This document shows positions 58,588 through 64,000 of a stretch of 64,000 bases of DNA, one piece after another. Both the position numbers and the translations under genes were made by a program. The stretch lies in NCBI GenBank assembly GCA_963691705.1, contig OY829540.1:630001-694000 (forward strand), given 5' to 3'. The first letter of the stretch is position 1, and every line of letters starts with the position of its first letter. The stretch comes from Viola odorata. Lineage: Eukaryota > Streptophyta > Magnoliopsida > Malpighiales > Violaceae. Below the pieces are notes generated by a model. The model ran no database searches, had not been told where the DNA came from, and worked only from the letters and a program-made list of their open reading frames with translations.

Positions 58588-59817
58588 AAAGTCGCCTCCA
58601 TGTACCTATTCATTGGAGCCCCCGCCGGATGGGGTTACAATTCGGGACATAGTCCAACGTACCTATAAAATGAACAAACACAATTTATATGCACAAATAA
58701 GGTTAGTTCCCTCCCTCACGTGTTTCCTCTCATGTTTCACTCTCTCTCTAATAAGCTCCCCTCCTCATATCGCTCTATTTTCTCTCAAACCCCAAACCAA
58801 ACTTAGACCAACCAAGACTCTAAGGAATAAGATGGGCACGGGACACACAAAGAAAACAAGGGCACGAAGAAAAGGCACGGAAAGTCTAATGTGGTGCAAG
58901 CAAGTTGTAGTAACATGCACCCTAGACTTAGAGTAGAAGTAATGCGAGAAGAAAGAAGGAAAGACCTAGGACACAAAAGAAAGCTAGCACACAAAGACTC
59001 AAGAAACGAAAGGAAAAAGAAAAAGAAGAAAAGGAAACAAGTAGAGTTCCTTAAGTTCGAACGCTAAAATGATTAAAGCTTAAATGCAAACTTCACACAT
59101 GCTTTCGGCCTTGCTTACTATCTCAAGTCCCTTGCTTTGACTCAATTGTATTTTTATTTTTTTGAATTCTTTTCTTTTGTTTTGAATTCTTTTTTTTTTT
59201 GAATTCTTTTTTTTTTTAGTGCAAGAGAGCTCCAAGATGTATGACAAGTATTGATTAATGATGCAAGACTTGTAGTGCAATATGATAAGTGCTAGTCATA
59301 AGCGGTGTTTGCATAAGTGATATGAGCTTTGTTGATAATGAATGAGTGTATCAATGATTAGGTGATAAGGAGCAAGTGTGGGTATCAATGATTAGTGATA
59401 AAGAGGTACGGTTATAGATATTTTCCTAGGGTGTGCAATAAGTTTTAGGGTTGAAGGTCCCCGACCTCACACATGCTATGGATGACTCACACAATGACTC
59501 ACACAAAAGGACAAACTGTACTCCTTGGACCACCTTGACACTTGGCTCAAGTTTTATGGAATGCAACCAAACGCTAAGAACACCCACATGTTCTTGAATG
59601 AAAGAGATGAAGAAAAATAGATTTAATCCAACCAAAAATACAAACCAAGATGGACAAAGTGTTTAAGATGGATCAAACAAGGTAAAATAGCCAAAACTCA
59701 AAAATACCCAAATGGTCAAAAATGACAAGGAAGACAAGGGGATGATTTTTGAACCATATAAATACCTTGAAAGTGAAGGCAATGCAATCGTGAGACTGCT
59801 GGCGCTCCGCTACCACT
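58588..59817 (-). other. Element C 5' leader with primer-binding site
   Basis: About 1.2 kb between LTR and gag. The primer site is at 59804-59815 (two mismatches to the iMet-type TGGTATCAGAGC). T-rich runs lie near 59.15-59.22 kb (plus strand). No gene. Confidence 0.6.
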
Positions 59818-60667
59818 TGATACGGTCCAAATGCCTAGCTTGGCTTGGACGTCGCTTGTGAGGGCCAGATCTAGTCTCGTGCGCGGTTGGCTTTGGGTTC
59901 GGCTATGGAATGGATGAACGGATGGTGTTTATATGATATTTTGTAAGGAAGATGCAGCGGAATATTTAAGTTGAAGGAAATGATTTTTATATATGTATAT
60001 GGCTCAAAAGCTCGAAGGAACTACAAGCGTTTGAGGGTGTCTTGAACAAGACCGATGTTTTCTCTAAGAGAAGGCAAACGATTCGGCCACCTTGAAAGTA
60101 TGGATGATTGGATCTAAGATCTTCCTAGAGCTAGTCTAAGGATTTGGCTTAAGGCTTGAGAAGAAATTCTCAAAATCAAAAGCAACTATAAAAGAGGCTA
60201 TGTCCTTCAATTTATAGTGCAAATTATTACAAGGGAAAAGACCCTAAACACCCTTGGACAAAGGGGCTTCATACTTGGAGGACGTGGCCTTGATTATGGG
60301 CTTTTGGTGGCTTGGTGTCGATGGGCTTGGATGCTGGCTCAGGCCCTCGTGTGCGCTTGGCCTTAGGCGCGGCCTTGGCGAGGCCGAGGCGCTGGGTTTA
60401 TGCGAGGTCGAGGCACTGAGCTTAGGCGCGGCCAAGGCGATGAGCGTAGGTGAGGCCAAGGTGCTGGGTGCGGCCTTGGGCGCGCTGTGGGACTCAGGCT
60501 TGGGCGTGAGGCTGCGAGCCGAGTCGTTGGAATGGACACATAGACTCCAATGGCTTGAGGCTTCCGTGTTGCTCTCCTCGGCCCTTAGTGCCTTCATGAG
60601 TAAGGCGATCATGGCCTTGCTCCTAGTCGCAGGCCCATGTGTGGCTCGGGCTACTAGGCTCGTATCA
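59818..60667 (-). mobile_element. Element C 5' LTR (850 bp)
   Basis: Same TGATACG...CGTATCA ends as the 3' LTR. It carries the same coding tail (60667-60244 minus) out of its pol context: [17 protein letters not shown] followed by a shorter Ala/Ser/Pro repeat. Frames in other phases over this segment, such as 60254-60811 plus, are shadows. Confidence 0.9.
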
Positions 60668-61242
60668 CGTGTCCCTACTTCGCCTACCGTCTCACATCTT
60701 TTCCTTTCTGTGAGATTGACTTCGAGGAACACTACGTCTTCCCCCACAATCACTCTCACTGTCGGAGTTATCCATGTACCCCTCCTCAGCTCTTGCTGGG
60801 ATCATTATTGATGGTGGTCTCGGAGGAATGGCCTGGCTTCCAACTAGCTCCAGAAAAACTGGTGGTGGAGGAATCGGTGCAGTCATTTGTGGCAAAGGTT
60901 GGGACGCAACTAAAGGTGCAGTGAAAATTGGCAACAGATGGTTGTATACCGCTGGTTGTGCAGCCAGGTTTGTCAATAGCGATATCATTTCGTCCATTCT
61001 ACAATGCAACAATGCAACTAATTCAGCCGTTGGGGTGGCGATGTGACTAGCACGCTAGGTCCAGGAAATGACGTGTTAGGCACTGTCGAATTATCCCCCG
61101 GAGTACGAAGAAAATCCAAATATCGGTAAAGTCGGTTGGACCCTACATTCATTGGAGTCAATAGCGAAGATAATGTGGAGACCTCTTGAGTCGAGATCAC
61201 AGAAACATTCATAGTTGCCGTAACTTGTGGTTCAAAAGTCAT
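60668..61242 (-). pseudogene. Element B gag N-terminal part
   Basis: The frame starts at 61242 (MTFEPQVTATMNVSV), slips near 61.02 kb, then continues with MDEMISLLTNLAAQP and a Pro-rich stretch and an acidic/basic end (YMDNSDSESDCGGRRSV). Element C then interrupts it at 60667; the rest continues at 52927. This is the N-terminal part that element A lacks. Disordered gag N-termini of this sort are usual in the lineage. Confidence 0.65.
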
Positions 61243-61325
61243 TTTCAGCAGTTACAGAAGAGTTTCTTTAGACCTGTAGAAAGAAGAGCTTGGATTTCAA
61301 GGATGTCTCACTTAAGAACCCAATG

Positions 61326-61345
61326 CTCTCAATGAAAGCACCAAA
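61326..61345 (-). other. Primer-binding site of element B
   Basis: TTGGTGCTTTCATTGAGAGC directly follows the LTR end on the minus strand. The identical motif follows the D LTR. The matching tRNA was not identified. Confidence 0.55.
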
Positions 61346-61937
61346 TGATAAATGTCTAGAACGGGGTAGGACTCCTTTGTAACTACAACTGTTGATGCTT
61401 TTACTTGTTTGACCTCCAATGACATGCAATGCGCCGGAGGGAGTCTTCGGCATAGACTCTCCAACGGTTAAGTTAGTAGAGTGTCTTTTATAGCAATGAG
61501 TGTATGAGAATAATAGCAGTGTGTTTCCGTGTGTTTACCCTCCTTTACCATGCTATTTATAAGCTAACCATCTGACCGTTGCGTTTGTGTTAATGAAGAC
61601 AATCAATGCCATTAATGGAGCCATTATTTCTGCGAGTAACGTATGTAACGGTTATCTAAAAACCGTTACATGTCATTAACTGCTAGATCATTATGGTTAC
61701 CGGTACTCAACTACCGTTAATAAAATCTATGTCTATTACCATAATATCCCCCCTCTCAGAAACGGATCCTCCCGATAGAACCCTAGTTCACAATTGTTTC
61801 CTGTATGGGTACTGGTTTTCTAACTCTTCCCGGTACTAGTCAGTCAACTTGTATTTAATGCGCCCACGTGGCTATACGACCAGTCAACCTTGAAGTAAAG
61901 GACCATAATGCCCTTGTGATTTCCTTATATATTATCA
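61346..61937 (-). mobile_element. Element B 5' LTR (592 bp)
   Basis: The ends are TGATAA...ATTATCA. Related to the D LTR (45787-46241), including the CCATAATGCCC-like segment near the right end. A minus-strand TATA (TATAAATAGC) lies near 61.55 kb. Its right end lies about 60 bases from the last readable exon of the hydrolase gene. Confidence 0.75.
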
Positions 61938-62000
61938 ACTAGTACATAAGAGAGAAGAGTAACTAGCTAGGAAGAGCACGAACTTGGCTGATTTGATAAC

Positions 62001-63287
62001 CTACACATGGGGAGTACCCAGAGTCAACAACAAGGAAACATCAGAGAGCCCAAATTCTTGCATGTAGACACATGCAAGCCATCCTCCTGCTGAGTGACCA
62101 ATCAAAGATAGAGTCACACCTGAAACAACATGTTTTGGTATATACATGCTTAGAAGATGGTAGTTAAAGATGCCACTAATTGCAAATTATAGTCATCAAC
62201 AGTGAAAGAGGAAGCAACAAATAGAAGAGTAAGGGCACAGAAAAGGATTCCAGCTCTCATGCATGTTATTGTTAACTACAATTGGTGGTAGCAACATTGA
62301 TAAATTGCAAGTTGCAACCAGTGGCAGTATGAAAGAAAATAGTAATCCAGATAGTAATCTGAAGGAAGAACATGTGCTTTCTAGACTAACTCTTGCAATA
62401 ATGGTTACTTTAGGAATAAAACAGCTTGATTGTTCTCACGTTTATATCTTAACCTGCTTTTCTACTCACTACTCACTTGTGAGTTAACAAAACATATGCT
62501 AACTAAAAGAAGTAAGAAGCTGAATTTTCCTAATCAAGCTTCATCTTTTGGTTGTATTCCTTCAATATCAGCAACCAAAACATAACAAGAAATTGCGGTC
62601 ACCCTCTTCACACCAATTTTTAAAACAATTTAGGCAGCTGTTATCAATAAGATGGTCAAATTATACATAACTAACAACAACAAATGGTGGCTTAACTATA
62701 AGCAGCAGGATAAAACTTACACCTTGTGCTAGCTCTCTGGCTTCGGAGACTGCCTCGTCAACCCTCTTCAAGTATCTATGCATACAAAATATATATATAT
62801 GTATATGTACAGCTTCCAAATCAGGGAACGACCAATAAATGCATTACTATGCATACAACATAAGCAACTGATTAATTATGTTTAGGAGTAAGAGTTGTTA
62901 CCAATCAAGAACAGGCCTAGGCTTGAGAGTGCCCCGCCAGTAGCTTGGGTCTACCAAACCAGTAGCATTCCTGAGCCAATCGAATCTTGACACCTTAGCA
63001 ACAACAATAGGCACCCCATATTCTCTCAATATCAGCTCCAATTTGTGATAGTCCCTTGTGTTGTTCCCTAACCCCTGGTGAAATTACAAGAGAAACAAAC
63101 GCATGCATTTGGTTACACTACACTCGGTTCAGCTCACAAGCGTTACGCAACTGAAAGATAGTGAGAATATAACTGGAAGGATGACAGCAGGGCGGGTTAG
63201 GCTGATCATTTGGTTGTTAGCGGAGGAGGAGGAGGTAGTGCAATGGGTTTTAAAAATGAGTGGTGAAAAAGCTGAAGCCAAAGCCAT
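62001..63287 (-). pseudogene. Alpha/beta-hydrolase (lipase-like) gene, 3' truncated and with a junction stop
   Basis: Four minus-strand exons are visible. Exon 1 (63287-63174) starts MALASAFSPL, with a Ser/Thr-rich stretch that could be a plastid transit peptide, and ends RPAVILP. Exon 2 (63074-62902) reads GLGNNTRDYHKLELILREYG, then SRFDWLRNATGLVDPSYWRGTLKPRPVLD. Exon 3 (62775-62723) reads YLKRVDEAVSEARELAQ. Exon 4 (62119-62001) reads VTLSLIGHSAGGWLA, in which GHSAGG holds the nucleophile Ser. After GTPHV comes TAG, then the flank of element B. The Asp and His of the triad would lie in the missing part. Joining exons 2 and 3 at the visible GT-AG sites makes TGA where Trp is usual. Plant proteins of this kind exist; the substrate is unknown. 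Confidence 0.8.
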
Positions 63288-64000
63288 ACTGATAGAGAAT
63301 CGATAGTACTGGTTAGTTTGCAGTTGGTTCCTGCTTTTGTACACACAACCTCATCGATGCCTTAGGCAGTTAGCCCCGTTAACCCCTTACCTCTTTACCA
63401 ACAACAATCATCACTACTTTTAGATGCCTTCTGTGATGTATGTAATTTGACTAATTTCTGTCTTTTTATCGGTTTATTATATATTTGTCCCCCTATTAAA
63501 GCTCTGTTTGGCATTGAGGTTTTGGATGAAAAAGTACTATGGGAAGAAGTGTTGTACGAAAATCACTTCTGGAAAAATCAGTATACTGTTTGGTAAATAT
63601 TTGTTAACAGTGTTGTAAGATACCAGAAGCTGTTTATGGTGTTTGGTAAAAAGTGTGGTTAAAATTATGGTTGGAATGCAAAATGACTATAAAGGACACA
63701 ATTTATTTCAAGCATTATAATTAATATTTTTTAGTATCTATACAGATTATTTAAACCAATCTATTTATTTAAATAAATAATTAACATTTTATTTATAATA
63801 AGAATTAAAACTTCATTAAAAGAAGAAGAAAAAAAGTTAAATATTGAGCACTTTTTGAAAGTTTTACATATATAAATCACAATTACCTATTCATCATTAA
63901 GTTATTAGCTATTGAGTCGCGAACTACATTCATAGGTAACATTTCACTAATATTTCCTTCACTTTGCATATTTCCTTCACCCATATGCATCACATCTTGT
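63288..64000. other. Right flank, AT-rich, with possible small element
   Basis: No gene is seen. From about 63500 the sequence (CTCTGTTTGGCATTG, then GTATACTGTTTGGTAAATAT and GGTGTTTGGTAAAAAG) has the 'TGTTTGGTAAA' motifs common in short non-autonomous plant elements. Ends could not be set. Confidence 0.35.

Larger units (their letters stand above)
52928..60667 (-). mobile_element. Element C: complete but dead Ty3/gypsy element nested in element B
   Basis: The two LTRs (52928-53831 and 59818-60667) share ends TGATACG...CGTATCA. On the minus strand the primer site TGGTAGCGGAGC (59804-59815) is close to the tRNA-iMet type site, and a polypurine tract GAAGGGGGAGGGGA (53832-53845) precedes the 3' LTR. 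Both confirm orientation. Flanking element B gag sequence resumes on either side. No clean target-site duplication was found (ACCTG versus CGTGT). The lineage looks chromovirus-like (Reina/Tekay type pol), but no chromodomain was recognised. Confidence 0.9.

Noticed and set aside
52923..60672. Target-site duplication for element C (ACCTG / CGTGT)
   Set aside because: The flanking five bases do not match well enough to claim a duplication.

Overview
The window is nuclear DNA of a flowering plant, most likely a eudicot. The evidence is spliced plant genes with GT-AG introns, telo-box repeats in a 5' leader, and wall-to-wall nested Ty3/gypsy LTR retrotransposons of plant lineages (Tat/Ogre with a second RNase H, Athila, and an iMet-primed lineage). 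The species cannot be named from the sequence. Only one gene looks intact: a Raf-like protein kinase (RAF22/RAF28 type) at 21.7-24.2 kb. Next to it, tail to tail, lies the 3' end of a DCAF1 gene (25.6-26.97 kb), shifted in frame and cut off where retroelement sequence begins. At the right edge lies a broken alpha/beta-hydrolase gene (62.0-63.3 kb), truncated close to another element. I recall that Arabidopsis DCAF1 and RAF28 are neighbours, so the kinase-DCAF1 pair is probably an old syntenic island in a sea of elements.

Layout. 1-13.17 kb: element A, a Tat-type gag-pol on the minus strand (7875-13169, one reading frame broken only by seven stops). Downstream of its pol are a five-unit repeat (7.34-7.79 kb) and four plus-strand, antisense gene-like units. 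Two of these are diverged paralogues of the 'putative gypsy type transposon' family, each with a promoter-like G-box and TATA, and each with a phase-1 intron at the same place. 13.2-17.85 kb: the 3' end of a plus-strand element F (tandem array, hairpin, polypurine tract, 3.1-kb LTR). 17.85-20.5 kb: AT-rich spacer with small transposon scraps. 20.8-24.2 kb: the kinase gene. 25.6-26.97 kb: DCAF1 remnant. 26.97-42.34 kb: element E2, an Ogre-like element on the plus strand with extra ORF1, gag, protease, intron-like gap, RT/RH/INT, a long 3' region with an inverted repeat and a 57-bp array, and a 3' LTR; its 5' LTR is missing. 43.4-45.03 kb: gag of element G. 45.03-48.64 kb: Athila-like LTR and gag, interrupted by a minus-strand LTR fragment D. 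48.64-52.93 and 60.67-61.94 kb: element B (Tat, minus strand), split by element C (52.93-60.67 kb, minus strand, complete LTR pair with primer site and polypurine tract). 61.9-64 kb: hydrolase remnant and AT-rich flank.

How it works together. Every retroelement copy is dead, and nearly all breaks in the coding frames are stops made by one C-to-T (or G-to-A) change in Gln, Arg or Trp codons, as expected of cytosine-methylated silent DNA. The most unusual content is the antisense, intron-containing, duplicated gene cassette of element A. Next come the hairpin shared by F and E2 just before the LTR, and the pol tail of element C that is encoded inside its LTR and has changed length by exactly 18 codons between the two LTRs.
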